This document shows, in pieces, positions 23,690 through 35,361 of a stretch of 64,000 nt of DNA. The DNA comes from Anas platyrhynchos. Taxonomy: Eukaryota; Chordata; Aves; Anseriformes; Anatidae. Below the pieces are notes generated by a model that saw only the letters and a program-made list of their open reading frames with translations, did no database searches and was not told the origin of the DNA. The first letter of the stretch is position 1. Every line of letters begins with the position of its first letter. The stretch lies in contig NC_092612.1 in the NCBI RefSeq assembly GCF_047663525.1, positions 2,389,501 through 2,453,500 on the forward strand, read 5' to 3'. The position numbers and the translations under genes are program-made.

Positions 23690-24124
23690 TTAGCAGGGCC
23701 CGCAGTTGCCACTGAGGTACCTGAGGCCGCGGCGCCAGCCACCGTATCCGCAGCTCCCAAAGGCTCCATAGCCCCCATAGCCGCCAAGGCCTCCATAACC
23801 CCCAAGGCCTCCATAACCCCCAAGACCTCCAGAGCCCAAAAGGCCACCATAACCCCCAAGGCCTCCATAGCCACCAAAGGCACCACGGCCTCCAAAACTG
23901 CCACCAAAGCCCCCTGCAACAGCCGGGACTCCTGCCGAGCCGACCACGGCGTGCTGAGGGAAGGAGCTGAGGATGGGTCCGGGCAAGGTGAGCACTGTGG
24001 CCGGGGGCTGGATCACCACGGTGGAGTCGGGGCACTGCCGCACGCAGGGCTCGTTGGCGCTGTCAGCCAGCGGGGCCGGGGCAGCCACCCCGCACACAGG
24101 GGCACACAGGCTGGAGCAGGACAT
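23690..24124 (-). CDS. K11, claw-type beta-keratin, 144 aa
   Basis: The protein is identical to K5. TATA 24307-24313; exon 1 about 24244-24283; intron 24146-24243; poly(A) signal 23367-23372. The 3' flank is class A. It carries two silent T changes near 23932 and 23996 relative to K5. The second (GAGCACTGTGG on the plus strand) is shared with K17, K21 and K23, although their flanks differ, an example of a mosaic site. Confidence 0.94.
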   Translation of the reverse strand: MSCSSLCAPVCGVAAPAPLADSANEPCVRQCPDSTVVIQPPATVLTLPGPILSSFPQHAVVGSAGVPAVAGGFGGSFGGRGAFGGYGGLGGYGGLLGSGGLGGYGGLGGYGGLGGYGGYGAFGSCGYGGWRRGLRYLSGNCGPC

Positions 24125-24313
24125 CTTCCACGTAGGCAAGGAGTACTGCAAAGGGCAGGCAGAGTTAGGCAAGGGTCTGGGGAGAGGCTGTATTGATGGA
24201 GGCAGGGAGAGAGCCCCGAGAAGCCTCCAAGAGCACGACTTACCCAGGTGATCTGTTTAGAGACAAGTGGAGGAAGCAGGATAGCGGGCTGCAAAGCCCT
24301 CAGCCCTTTTATA

Positions 24314-25196
24314 CCTGTCTCAGAGAGCCCCTGGCATCAAACATAGGTGGAAGCCCCAGATATTCCTGCAATGTTGCCAGCATGAATCATGACAAATGTG
24401 AAGATGCGAGGCAATTATATCCCTCCCCATCGGGGACACCGAAACGCAAACATGCCCTCAGGAACAGGAGGTCATGGGAGGAACCGACATTGACACGCAA
24501 CTACATCAAAGGCCAGCTGTTTTTTAAACTGACCTCATGGCACCAATAAACCCTGATTTCTTCCTAATCCTAAACTTTGTCTATGTAGAAGTGTCATGGG
24601 CAATTTGTTGAAGAAGTGCCTTTTTATCTCTGTGGACAACCAGCATACCTGTCATTACCTCCCTTTTATGGGCTGGTAAACAGAGGTGGTGGAAGATTGG
24701 GTGAAGGGATGAAGCCATCCCACCCACGTGAAGCAGTTCCCAAACACTCACCATCACCCTGTACAGGCAGTGGCTGTGAGGCACTCAACTGGGAGTTGAG
24801 GAGCATCCCTAACCATTGCCCTTCTCCCTGCCCTGTGGAACACGTGCTACTCCTTGTTCTCCAATTTGCCTGAAGGCCAAGCAAAGAGCTGTGGCTGTGT
24901 TGGTATCATGGGTGAAGCCTAATAAACCTGGGGGATTAGAACTCATTGGGGTTTATTGGTGCCATGAGGTCAGCTCCAGCAGTGTCTGGCCTTTTATGTA
25001 TGTGAGTGTCATGGTCTGTCCCTCCCATCACCTCCCTGTTCCTCAGGACACGTATGAGCCTCAGTGTCCCCAGTGTGGAGGGATATAATTGTCTCACATC
25101 TCCACGTGTGTCATGATTTGTGCTGTCTTTATTGAATGAGTATCTGAGGCTTCCACCTCCGCCCCCTGCTTGATGCTGCAGGCTCTCTGGGACAGG
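24314..25196. promoter_or_regulatory. Divergent promoter P6 (type beta)
   Basis: This is a direct copy of P3 (883 bp). The central word is at 24748-24767, minus strand. It drives K11 and K12. Confidence 0.7.
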
Positions 25197-25385
25197 TATA
25201 AAAGGGCTGAGGGCTTTGCAGCCCTCTATCCCGCTTCCTCCACTTGTCTCTAAACAGATCACCTGGGTAAGTCGTGCTCTTGGAGGCTTCTCGGGGCTCT
25301 CTCCCTGCCTCCATCAATACAGCCTCTCCCCAGACCCTTGCCTAACTCTGCCTGCCCTTTGCAGTACTCCTTGCCTACGTGGAAG

Positions 25386-25820
25386 ATGTCCTGCTCCAGC
25401 CTGTGTGCCCCTGTGTGCGGGGTGGCTGCCCCGGCCCCGCTGGCTGACAGCGCCAACGAGCCCTGCATGCGGCAGTGCCCCGACTCCACCGTGGTGATCC
25501 AGCCCCCGGCCACGGTGCTCACCTTGCCCGGACCCATCCTCAGCTCCTTCCCTCAGCACGCCGTGGTCGGCTCGGCGGGAGTCCCGGCTGTTGCAGGGGG
25601 CTTTGGTGGCAGTTTTGGAGGCCGTGGTGCCTTTGGGGGCTATGGAGGCCTTGGGGGATATGGTGGCCTTTTGGGCTCTGGAGGCCTTGGGGGTTATGGA
25701 GGCCTTGGGGGTTACGGAGGCCTTGGCGGCTATGGGGGCTATGGAGCCTTTGGGAGCTGCGGATACGGTGGCTGGCGCCGGGGCCTCAGGTACCTCAGTG
25801 GAAACTGCGGGCCCTGCTAA
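25386..25820 (+). CDS. K12, claw-type beta-keratin, 144 aa
   Basis: It has Val28Met at the first residue of the beta core, a private change caused by GCGTGCGG to GCATGCGG, plus Ser76 and Leu134; Gly62 is kept, unlike its twin K6. TATA 25197-25203; exon 1 about 25227-25266; intron 25267-25364; poly(A) signal 26141-26146. The 3' flank is class C. Confidence 0.94.
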   Translation: MSCSSLCAPVCGVAAPAPLADSANEPCMRQCPDSTVVIQPPATVLTLPGPILSSFPQHAVVGSAGVPAVAGGFGGSFGGRGAFGGYGGLGGYGGLLGSGGLGGYGGLGGYGGLGGYGGYGAFGSCGYGGWRRGLRYLSGNCGPC

Positions 25821-26146
25821 GCCCACGTCTGGCTCCTGCCCCTGATGAAGGAGAACTCTGGAGCTGCCCTGGAACCTTCCCAACGTTCATTGCCAGGAAA
25901 GGCTCCCCTTCATCATCACTCGTCTCCACTGCTTGGGGGCCTTGTGTCTACATGGGCCCCAGATTCTTCCTTCTCCTGCTCTGAGCTTTGCTTCAAGACT
26001 TGCTGCCCCGTGACGATGTAGCCCACAGCTGTCTGCCAATTTCTGCGTCGTGACTGCTTCCACCGCCATCTGCAAGGAGTCAGGGGCTTCCACATGCCAG
26101 GGGCCGCCTTTCTGCCATCTCCCTTCTCCTCTAGACCTGCAATAAA

Positions 26147-27869
26147 AGCTCTGTTTCACCACATTCTTGACCCTGTCTTTTCTATGACCCTTAACGCATT
26201 TGCTCCTTGCTGTGAGTCTGTACAGGCCCCCAGGGTCCATTCCTGAGAGCTGCAATCCTGGGACATTCTCAGCCGCCCTCAGGAACTCCCTCACCTCTAC
26301 GGCCATGACCATCAGAAGATGACCTTGATGGTCAGAGCAGCCATCAGTGAAGGGTCGCCACAGTGGGGCCACACACAGAACCATCACCAACCACTGCTCC
26401 CTCAGTGCTCGCACCATCTCATCCTCATCCCGGGCAATTAACAGCTACAGCCCAAGATGAGAGGTTGGTAACGAAAAGCACTTCTTGTCTACTCTGGCAG
26501 CTCCCTAGGGGCTTCCTGAAGGCCTTGGACTTTTAAGTCTCTGGGAACTGGTGCAGCCTCCCCAATGGCAAAGACCTGGTTAAAGCCACCTGAGAGGCCA
26601 CTGAACAGAGGAAGGAGGCTGAGGGACCCCACCAGCCTTTCCTCCACCCCCTCCAGTTTCCCTTCCTCCCACATCTGCATGGAGCACTGGCAAGCTTTTC
26701 CTCACCACTGGGCCAGAAGCTCTTCCCTGGATACACAGCTTGCCTACCTGTAGCTGATGGACACAGCTCTGGCCAAGTAGGACAGCAGTGCTCCACACAG
26801 CTCCATGCTGCAGACATGCTGCCAGGCCTTGGCTGCCCTTCCTCACACACCAGCACACAAAGCAGTCTGCATGGCCAGGCCCCCAGAACACCTGGCCATA
26901 ACAGCCATGATGAGGCACACCGGCTGCCTCCCACCACTCTGCCCTCACCCAGCATGCACGGGATGCTATGTGAGGCAGCACCCAGTGGTTGGCTGGCGGC
27001 CCTTGCACTGGAGTCTAGGGAGTGGTGCGGATGGGCAGAATTCGAAAAGATGTCCCCAAGCACAAGAGGAGACACACAAACTTCTGCGCAGGTGGTGGAG
27101 GAAAGCTGTGGCTGCTCTGATAGTTCACAACCGTTTTCCCCTTCCCCTGCCTTGACAATTACGTGTGATGCATGTTCTCTTGAGCCCCAAACCACTGACC
27201 CACGTGCTGCCCAACTGCTCTTCTTGACTTCCCTCGCAGGAACAGTCTCAAAGAAAGACCACTGTGCAGAGCCAGGATCACACGATCAGAAGACACTTAG
27301 GGAATGAAGGGACATGAGGCGGGTACGGACACAAACCGCCTAACCAAGGCGTTTGTGCTCCCTGGATCTGGATGGCTGCAATGGGTACATGGATGTGAGG
27401 GGAACCTGGGGCAGACTTGGTTGTGTCTCCTTCACCCCTTCCCAGTGCCACCACCTGCAGCTGTGCATGTGGGCACAGTCAGCGGGTGGCAGCAGCCCTG
27501 ACCATGCAGTGGCCATCTCTCTGTCTCCCCAGACCTCCATGGCTGACCATAGAAAAGGCAATATAAAGGGGTCAAACATGCTGTGGTGGCTGTGCAAGTT
27601 CTCTGTCATGTTCTCCAAGTAGTATTGGGGATGCGTTGCCTTTCTACCCGGTGAGAGAAGGGAGGAGGTTCAGGGGCCTGTCCTCTACAAGACCCACTGG
27701 GGCCTCTGATCCTCAGTTGTAATGCCCTGCCCCAGCGGCCCAAAGACCTCAGTAGCAAAGGCAGGAGTGCAGCCAGCATCCCAACTGCCCTGGCTCTGGG
27801 TTTTGGGGGAAGTCTGGAAGAAGAATGATGAAGAAATACCATGGGTCAAGAATGTGGTGCAACAGAGCT
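26147..27869. other. Spacer 6 (C to E hybrid, reversed, 1,723 bp)
   Basis: The left part matches spacer 3 at offset 13,396 up to about 27000. From about 27005 it changes to the E/D type, gaining the ~80-bp segment with CAAACTTCTGCGCAGG, and it has no CR1. The conserved block is at 27340-27618, reverse strand. The change-over near 27000 is a recombination junction between two spacer types. No gene. Confidence 0.7.
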
Positions 27870-28205
27870 TTTATTGAAGGTCCAGGGAAGCAAGGAGACG
27901 GCAGAAGGGCAGCCCCTGGGCAGAGGCAGCCTCCAACTCCTTGCAAGATGCAGGGAGGAGGAGAGCAGCAGCCAGCCACAGGAAAAGGCAGTTCCATGGG
28001 GTTGCATTGTCATGGGGCAGCAAGTCCTGAAGCAAAGCTGGTCAGGGACATGATAAAGAGAGAGCTGGGCCCCATGCAGGCACATGACCTCCAAGCTCTA
28101 GAGACGAGTGACACCAAAGAGGAGCTTTTCCTGCTGGTGTCATGCGGGACGTTCCAGGGCAGCTGAGGAGCTCTCCTTCTTCAGGGGCTGGAGCCAGACG
28201 TGGGC

Positions 28206-28640
28206 TTAGCAGGGCCCGCAATTGCCACTGAGGTATCTGAGGCCCCGGCGCCAGCCGCCATATCCACAGCTCCCAAAGGCTCCATAGCCCCCATAGCCGC
28301 CAAGGCCTCCATAACCCCCAAGGCCTCCATAACCCCCAAGACCTCCAGAGCCCAAAAGGCCACCATAACCCCCAAGGCCTCCATAGCCCCCAAAGGCACC
28401 ACGGCCTCCAAAAGTGCCACCAAAGCCCCCTGCAACAGCCGGGACTCCTGCCGAGCCGACCACGGCGTGCTGAGGGAAGGAGCTGAGGATGGGTCCGGGC
28501 AAGGTGAGCACCGTGGCCGGGGGCTGGATCACCACGGTGGAGTCGGGGCACTGCCGCACGCAGGGCTCGTTGGCGCTGTCAGCCAGCGGGGCCGGGGCAG
28601 CCACCCCGCACACAGGGGCACACAGGCTGGAGCAGGACAT
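28206..28640 (-). CDS. K13, claw-type beta-keratin, 144 aa
   Basis: It has Thr76 and Leu134, a combination unique in the array among 144-aa copies. TATA 28823-28829; exon 1 about 28760-28799; intron 28662-28759; poly(A) signal 27870-27875. The 3' flank is class E but the promoter is inverted gamma, so this gene is also chimeric. It stands at the outer end of the 8.6-kb inverted block, opposite K8. Confidence 0.94.
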   Translation of the reverse strand: MSCSSLCAPVCGVAAPAPLADSANEPCVRQCPDSTVVIQPPATVLTLPGPILSSFPQHAVVGSAGVPAVAGGFGGTFGGRGAFGGYGGLGGYGGLLGSGGLGGYGGLGGYGGLGGYGGYGAFGSCGYGGWRRGLRYLSGNCGPC

Positions 28641-28829
28641 CTTCCACGTAGGCAAGGAGTACTGCAAAGGGCAGGCAGAGTTAGGCAAGGGTCTGGGGAG
28701 AGGCTGTATTGATGGAGGCAGGGAGAGAGCCCCGAGAAGCCTCCAAGAGCACGACTTACCCAGGTGATCTGTTTAGAGACAAGTGGAGGAAGCGGGATAG
28801 AGGGCTGCAAAGCCCTCAGCCCTTTTATA

Positions 28830-29709
28830 CCTGTCCCAGACAGCCTGCGGCATCAGGCAGGGTGTGGAGGTGGAAGCCCCAGATATTCATGCAATAAAGC
28901 CAGCAGAAATCATGACAAATGTGGAGATGCGAGGCTATTACATCCCTCCCCATTGTGGACACTGAGGTACAAACATTCCCTGGGAAACTGGGAGTTGCTG
29001 GAAGGAACAGGGCATGACACTCATCTACATGAAAGACAAGCTGCTGCAAAACTGACCTTGTGGCACCAAGAAACCCCAATGAATTCCTAATTCCCCAGGC
29101 AGATGTGGCTTCACCCACAATTCCAACATAGCCACAGCTCTTTACTTGGCCTTCAGGCGAATTGGAGAGCAAGGAGTAGCACATGTTCCACAGGGCAGGG
29201 AGAAGGGCAATCGTAGGGATGCTCCTCAACTCCCAGCCAAATGCCTTGCAGCCCTTGCCTGTACAGGGTGACGGTGAGTGTTTGGAAGCTTCTGCAAGTG
29301 GGTGGGATGGTTTCATCTGTTTACCCAAGCTTCTACCACCTCCGTTTACCAGCCCGTAAAAGAGAGGTAATGACAGGTGTGCTGGCTTTGCGCAGAGTTG
29401 CAAAGAGCTTCTTCCGTAAAATACCCCTGATACTTCCTCATAGACAAAGTTTCGGATTATGAACACATTGGGATTTACTGGTGCTGTGAGGTCAGCTTTA
29501 GCGGCTCCTAGCCTTTCATGTAGGTGACTATCATGGTCTGTCCCTCCCATCACCTCCCTATTCCCCAGGGCATGTTTAGCGCCTCATGTCTGTGATGGGG
29601 AAGGACATAATTGCCCAACATCTCCACATGTGTCATGTTGCATGGTAGCTTTACAGGATTAATATCTGGGGCTTCCAACTGTTCGATGCTGCAGGCTCTC
29701 TGGGACAGG
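28830..29709. promoter_or_regulatory. Divergent promoter P7 (type gamma, inverted)
   Basis: This is the reverse complement of P4, with the same 880-bp length. The central word is at 29258-29277, now on the plus strand. It drives K13 and K14. Confidence 0.7.
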
Positions 29710-29898
29710 TATAAAAGGGCTGAGGGCTTTGCAGCCCTCTATCCTGCTTCCTCCACTTGTCTCTAAACAGATCACCTGGGTAAGTCGTGCTCTTGGAGGC
29801 TTCTCGGGGCTCTCTCCCTGCCTCCATCAATACAGCCTCTCCCCAGACCCTTGCCTAACTCTGCCTGCCCTTTGCAGTACTCCTTGCCTACGTGGAAG

Positions 29899-30333
29899 AT
29901 GTCCTGCTCCAGCCTGTGTGCCCCTGTGTGCGGGGTGGCTGCCCCGGCCCCGCTGGCTGACAGCGCCAACGAGCCCTGCGTGCGGCAGTGCCCTGACTCC
30001 ACCGTGGTGATCCAGCCCCCGGCCACGGTGCTCACCTTGCCCGGACCCATCCTCAGCTCCTTCCCTCAGCACGCCGTGGTCGGCTCGGCGGGAGTCCCGG
30101 CTGTTGCAGGGGGCTTTGGTGGCAGTTTTGGAGGCCGTGGTGCCTTTGGTGGCTATGGAGGCCTTGGGGGATATGGTGGCCTTTTGGGCTCTGGAGGCCT
30201 TGGGGGTTATGGAGGCCTTGGGGGTTACGGAGGCCTTGGCGGCTATGGGGGCTATGGAGCCTTTGGGAGCTGCGGATATGGCGGCTGGCGTCGCGGCCAC
30301 AGGTACCTCAGTGGCAACTGTGGGCCCTGCTAA
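29899..30333 (+). CDS. K14, claw-type beta-keratin, 144 aa
   Basis: It combines Ser76 (as in A and C copies) with His134 (as in B copies), so it is a mosaic CDS. TATA 29710-29716; exon 1 about 29740-29779; intron 29780-29877; poly(A) signal 30666-30671. The 3' flank is class B with a CR1. Confidence 0.94.
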   Translation: MSCSSLCAPVCGVAAPAPLADSANEPCVRQCPDSTVVIQPPATVLTLPGPILSSFPQHAVVGSAGVPAVAGGFGGSFGGRGAFGGYGGLGGYGGLLGSGGLGGYGGLGGYGGLGGYGGYGAFGSCGYGGWRRGHRYLSGNCGPC

Positions 30334-30671
30334 ACCCATCTCTGGCTCCAGCCTCTGACTAAAGAGAGCTCTGCAGCTGCACTGGTATTTCCCAGCATGA
30401 CAGCCGCAGGAATGGCTCCCCTTTGGTGTCACCTGTCTCTAGAGCTTGGAGGCCTCCTGCCTGCATGCGGCCCAATTCTGACTTTTACCTGCCCCGATTG
30501 AGATTCTTTTCAGGACTTGCTGCCCCATGACAGGCAGCACAGTATCTTCCTCCTGTTCATGTAGCATGGTTGCTGGTTACCTCCTCTGTGCCTTTTCCAA
30601 GGACCTGATGGATGCCTCTGCCCAGGGGCTGCCCTTCTGTCAACTTCCTGCTCCCATGGACTTTTAATAAA

Positions 30672-32581
30672 AGCACTGTTGCACCACATTCTTGACCCAT
30701 GGTATTTCTTCATCGTTCTTCTTCCAGACTTCCCCCAAAACTCAGAGCCAGGGCAGTTGGGCTGCTGGCTGCATTCCTGCCTTTGCTACCGGGACCCTTG
30801 CTTCTGCACGTTAAGCTGAAGGAGGGGAGGTTTAGCTTGGACATCAGGAAGAGGTTCTTCTCCAAGAGGGTGGTCGCACACTGGAACAGGCTCCACAGTG
30901 AATTAGTCACTGCACCAAGCCTGTCTGAATTTATGAAGGAATTGGACTGTGCACTTAGGCACATGGTCTAACATTTTGGGAAGACCTGTGCGGTGTCAGG
31001 TTTTGGACTTGATGTTCCTTAAGGGTCCTTTCCAACTCGAGATATTCTATGATTCTATGATTCTTTGTGCAGCTGGGACAGGGCATTACGACTGAAGATC
31101 AGAGGCCCCAGTGGGTCTTGTAGAGGACAGGCCCCTGAACCTCCTCCCTTCTCTCACCGGGTAGAATGGCAATGAGTACCGAATCCTATTGTGAAAACAT
31201 GAAAAAGCAACAGCCATCTTGCACAGCCACCACAGCATGTTTGACCCCTTTATATTGCCTTTTCTATGGTCAGCCGTGGAGGTCTGGGGAGACAGAGAGA
31301 TGGCCACTGCATGGTCAGGGCTGCTGCCACCCGCTGACTGTGCCCACATGCACAGCTGCAGGTGGTGGCACTGGGAAGGGGTGAAGGAGACACAACCAAG
31401 TCTGCCCAAGGTCCTCCACATGGCCATGAACACATCACAGCCATTCAGACCCAGGAAACACAAAGGCCTTAAGTAGGCGGTTTGTGTCCGTACCCGCCTC
31501 ATGTCCCTTCATTCCCTAAGTGTCTTCTGATCGTGTGATCCTGGCTCTGCACAGTGGTCTTTCTTTGAGACTGTTCCTGTGAGGGAAATCAAGAAGAGCA
31601 GCGGGGCAGCACGTTGGTCAGTGGTGGGGGCTCAGGAGAACATGCATCACCCGTAATTGTCAAGGCAGGGGAAGGGAAAAATGGCATTTCTGCCCATCCA
31701 CACAACTCCCCAGGCTCCATCGCAAGGGCCGCCAGCCAACCACTGGGTGCTGCCTCACATAGCATCCCGTGCATGCTGGGTGAGGGCAGAGTGGTGGGAG
31801 GCAGCCGGTGTGCCTCATCATGGCTGTTATGGCCAGGTGTTCTGGGGGCCTGGCCATGCAGACTGCTTTGTGTGCTGGTGTGTGAGGAAGGGCAGCCAAG
31901 GCCTGGCAGCATGTCTGCAGCATGGAGCTGTGTGGAGCACTGCTGTCCTACTTGGCCAGAGCTGTGTCCATCAGCTACAGGTAGGCAAGCTGTGTATCCA
32001 GGGAAGAGCTTCTGGCCCAGTGGTGAGGAAAAGCTTGCCAGTGCTCCATGCAGATGTGGGAGGAAGGGAAACTGGAGGGGGTGGAGGAAAGGCTGGTGGG
32101 GTCCCTCAGCCTCCTTCCTCTGTTCAGTGGCCTCTCAGGTGGCTTTAACCAGGTCTTTGCCATTGGGGAGGCTGCACCAGTTCCCAGAGACTTAAAAGTC
32201 CAAGGCCTTCAGGAAGCCCCTAGGGAGCTGCCAGAGTAGACAAGAAGTGCTTTTCGTTACCAACCTCTCATCTTGGGCTGTAGCTGTTAATTGCCCGGGA
32301 TGAGGATGAGATGGTGCGAGCACTGAGGGAGCAGTGGTTGGTGATGGTTCTGTGTGTGGCCCCACTGTGGCGACCCTTCACTGATGGCTGCTCTGACCAT
32401 CAAGGTCATCTTCTGATGGTCATGGCCGTAGAGGTGAGGGAGTTCCTGAGGGCGGCTGAGAATGTCCCAGGATTGCAGCTCTCAGGAATGGACCCTGGGG
32501 GCCTGTACAGACTCACAGCAAGGAGCAAATGCGTTAAGGGTCATAGAAAAGACAGGGTCAAGAATGTGGTGAAACAGAGCT
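30672..32581. other. Spacer 7 (B to C, forward, 1,910 bp)
   Basis: This is the inverted twin of spacer 3, of equal length. Conserved block 31219-31476. CR1 copy 5 lies at the left. No gene. Confidence 0.7.
30800..31064 (+). mobile_element. CR1 LINE fragment, copy 5
   Basis: It is the inverted partner of copy 3 within the 8.6-kb inverted duplication. The insertion point is the same. Confidence 0.9.
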
Positions 32582-32907
32582 TTTATTGCAGGTCTAGAGG
32601 AGAAGGGAGATGGCAGAAAGGCGGCCCCTGGCATGTGGAAGCCCCTGACTCCTTGCAGATGGCGGTGGAAGCAGTCACGACGCAGAAATTGGCAGACAGC
32701 TGTGGGCTACATCGTCACGGGGCAGCAAGTCTTGAAGCAAAGCTCAGAGCAGGAGAAGGAAGAATCTGGGGCCCATGTAGACACAAGGCCCCCAAGCAGT
32801 GGAGACGAGTGATGATGAAGGGGAGCCTTTCCTGGCAATGAACGTTGGGAAGGTTCCAGGGCAGCTCCAGAGTTCTCCTTCATCAGGGGCAGGAGCCAGA
32901 CGTGGGC

Positions 32908-33342
32908 TTAGCAGGGCCCGCAGTTTCCACTGAGGTACCTGAGGCCCCGGCGCCAGCCACCGTATCCGCAGCTCCCAAAGGCTCCATAGCCCCCATAGCC
33001 GCCAAGGCCTCCGTAACCCCCAAGGCCTCCATAACCCCCAAGGCCTCCAGAGCCCAAAAGGCCACCATATCCCCCAAGGCCTCCATAGCCCCCAAAGGCA
33101 CCACGGCCTCCAAAACTGCCACCAAAGCCCCCTGCAACAGCCGGGACTCCCGCCGAGCTGACCACGGCGTGCTGAGGGAAGGAGCTGAGGATGGGTCCGG
33201 GCAAGGTGAGCACCGTGGCCGGGGGCTGGATCACCACGGTGGAGTCGGGGCACTGCCGCACGCAGGGCTCGTTGGCGCTGTCAGCCAGCGGGGCCGGGGC
33301 AGCCACCCCGCACACAGGGGCACACAGGCTGGAGCAGGACAT
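32908..33342 (-). CDS. K15, claw-type beta-keratin, 144 aa
   Basis: The protein is identical to K6 (Ser62, Ser76, Leu134), its partner in the inverted duplication. TATA 33525-33531; exon 1 about 33462-33501; intron 33364-33461; poly(A) signal 32582-32587. The 3' flank is class C. Sharing the rare Ser62 ties K15 to K6 and not to K12. Confidence 0.94.
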   Translation of the reverse strand: MSCSSLCAPVCGVAAPAPLADSANEPCVRQCPDSTVVIQPPATVLTLPGPILSSFPQHAVVSSAGVPAVAGGFGGSFGGRGAFGGYGGLGGYGGLLGSGGLGGYGGLGGYGGLGGYGGYGAFGSCGYGGWRRGLRYLSGNCGPC

Positions 33343-33531
33343 CTTCCACGTAGGCAAGGAGTACTGCAAAGGGCAGGCAGAGTTAGGCAAGGGTCTGGGG
33401 AGAGGCTGTATTGATGGAGGCAGGGAGAGAGCCCCGAGAAGCCTCCAAGAGCACGACTTACCCAGGTGATCTGTTTAGAGACAAGTGGAGGAAGCGGGAT
33501 AGAGGGCTGCAAAGCCCTCAGCCCTTTTATA

Positions 33532-34414
33532 CCTGTCCCAGAGAGCCTGCAGCATCAAGCAGGGGGCGGAGGTGGAAGCCTCAGATACTCATTCAATAAA
33601 GACAGCACAAATCATGACACACGTGGAGATGTGAGACAATTATATCCCTCCACACTGGGGACACTGAGGCTCATACGTGTCCTGAGGAACAGGGAGGTGA
33701 TGGGAGGGACAGACCATGACACTCACATACATAAAAGGCCAGACACTGCTGGAGCTGACCTCATGGCACCAATAAACCCCAATGAGTTCTAATCCCCCAG
33801 GTTTATTAGGCTTCACCCATGATACCAACACAGCCACAGCTCTTTGCTTGGCCTTCAGGCAAATTGGAGAACAAGGAGTAGCACGTGTTCCACAGGGCAG
33901 GGAGAAGGGCAATGGTTAGGGATGCTCCTCAACTCCCAGTTGAGTGCCTCACAGCCACTGCCTGTACAGGGTGATGGTGAGTGTTTGGGAACTGCTTCAC
34001 GTGGGTGGGATGGCTTCATCCCTTCACCCAATCTTCCACCACCTCTGTTTACCAGCCCATAAAAGGGAGGTAATGACAGGTATGCTGGTTGTCCACAGAG
34101 ATAAAAAGGCACTTCTTCAACAAATTGCCCATGACACTTCTACATAGACAAAGTTTAGGATTAGGAAGAAATCAGGGTTTATTGGTGCCATGAGGTCAGT
34201 TTAAAAAACAGCTGGCCTTTGATGTAGTTGCGTGTCAATGTCGGTTCCTCCCATGACCTCCTGTTCCTGAGGGCATGTTTGCGTTTCGGTGTCCCCGATG
34301 GGGAGGGATATAATTGCCTCGCATCTTCACATTTGTCATGATTCATGCTGGCAACATTGCAGGAATATCTGGGGCTTCCACCTATGTTTGATGCCAGGGG
34401 CTCTCTGAGACAGG
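33532..34414. promoter_or_regulatory. Divergent promoter P8 (type beta, inverted)
   Basis: This is the reverse complement of P3 (883 bp). The central word is at 33961-33980, plus strand. It drives K15 and K16. Confidence 0.7.
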
Positions 34415-34603
34415 TATAAAAGGGCTGAGGGCTTTGCAGCCCGCTATCCTGCTTCCTCCACTTGTCTCTAAACAGATCACCTGGGTAAGTCGTGCTCTTG
34501 GAGGCTTCTCGGGGCTCTCTCCCTGCCTCCATCAATACAGCCTCTCCCCAGACCCTTGCCTAACTCTGCCTGCCCTTTGCAGTACTCCTTGCCTACGTGG
34601 AAG

Positions 34604-35038
34604 ATGTCCTGCTCCAGCCTGTGTGCCCCTGTGTGCGGGGTGGCTGCCCCGGCCCCGCTGGCTGACAGCGCCAACGAGCCCTGCGTGCGGCAGTGCCCCG
34701 ACTCCACCGTGGTGATCCAGCCCCCGGCCACGGTGCTCACCTTGCCCGGACCCATCCTCAGCTCCTTCCCTCAGCACGCCGTGGTCGGCTCGGCGGGAGT
34801 CCCGGCTGTTGCAGGGGGCTTTGGTGGCAGTTTTGGAGGCCGTGGTGCCTTTGGTGGCTATGGAGGCCTTGGGGGTTATGGTGGCCTTTTGGGCTCTGGA
34901 GGTCTTGGGGGTTATGGAGGCCTTGGGGGTTATGGAGGCCTTGGCGGCTATGGGGGCTATGGAGCCTTTGGGAGCTGCGGATACGGTGGCTGGCGCCGCG
35001 GCCTCAGGTACCTCAGTGGCAACTGCGGGCCCTGCTAA
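34604..35038 (+). CDS. K16, claw-type beta-keratin, 144 aa
   Basis: The protein is identical to K5 and K11. It is the only class-A gene on the plus strand. TATA 34415-34421; exon 1 about 34445-34484; intron 34485-34582; poly(A) signal 35356-35361. Confidence 0.94.
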   Translation: MSCSSLCAPVCGVAAPAPLADSANEPCVRQCPDSTVVIQPPATVLTLPGPILSSFPQHAVVGSAGVPAVAGGFGGSFGGRGAFGGYGGLGGYGGLLGSGGLGGYGGLGGYGGLGGYGGYGAFGSCGYGGWRRGLRYLSGNCGPC

Positions 35039-35361
35039 GCCCACGTCTGGCTCCTGCCCCTGATGAAGGAGAGCTCCTCAGCTGCCCTGGAACATCCTGA
35101 CATGACATCACAAAGAGCTCCCCTTCGGTGTCACTGGTTTCCAGAGCTTAGAAGTCTTGTGCCTGCATGGGACACCTCTGTCCTTCTCCTCCTTGTTTGA
35201 GCTTTGCTTCAGGACTCACTGCCCCATGGTGATGTAGCCAAGGAATGGACGCCTCCTGTAGCACGGCTGTTTCTCAGTACCGCTCTACCTTCTGCAAGGA
35301 GACAGGGACTGCCTTCCTGCCGTCTCCCTGATTCCCTACAATCCCCTACAGCAGTAATAAA

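Larger units (their letters stand above)
19735..27000 (+). repeat. Segmental duplication arm 2 (direct)
   Basis: This is the partner of 6339-13600. The left junction lies inside K9 (alpha promoter but class-E 3' end). The right junction lies in spacer 6 near 27000, where the sequence passes from C-type to E/D-type. Confidence 0.85.
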
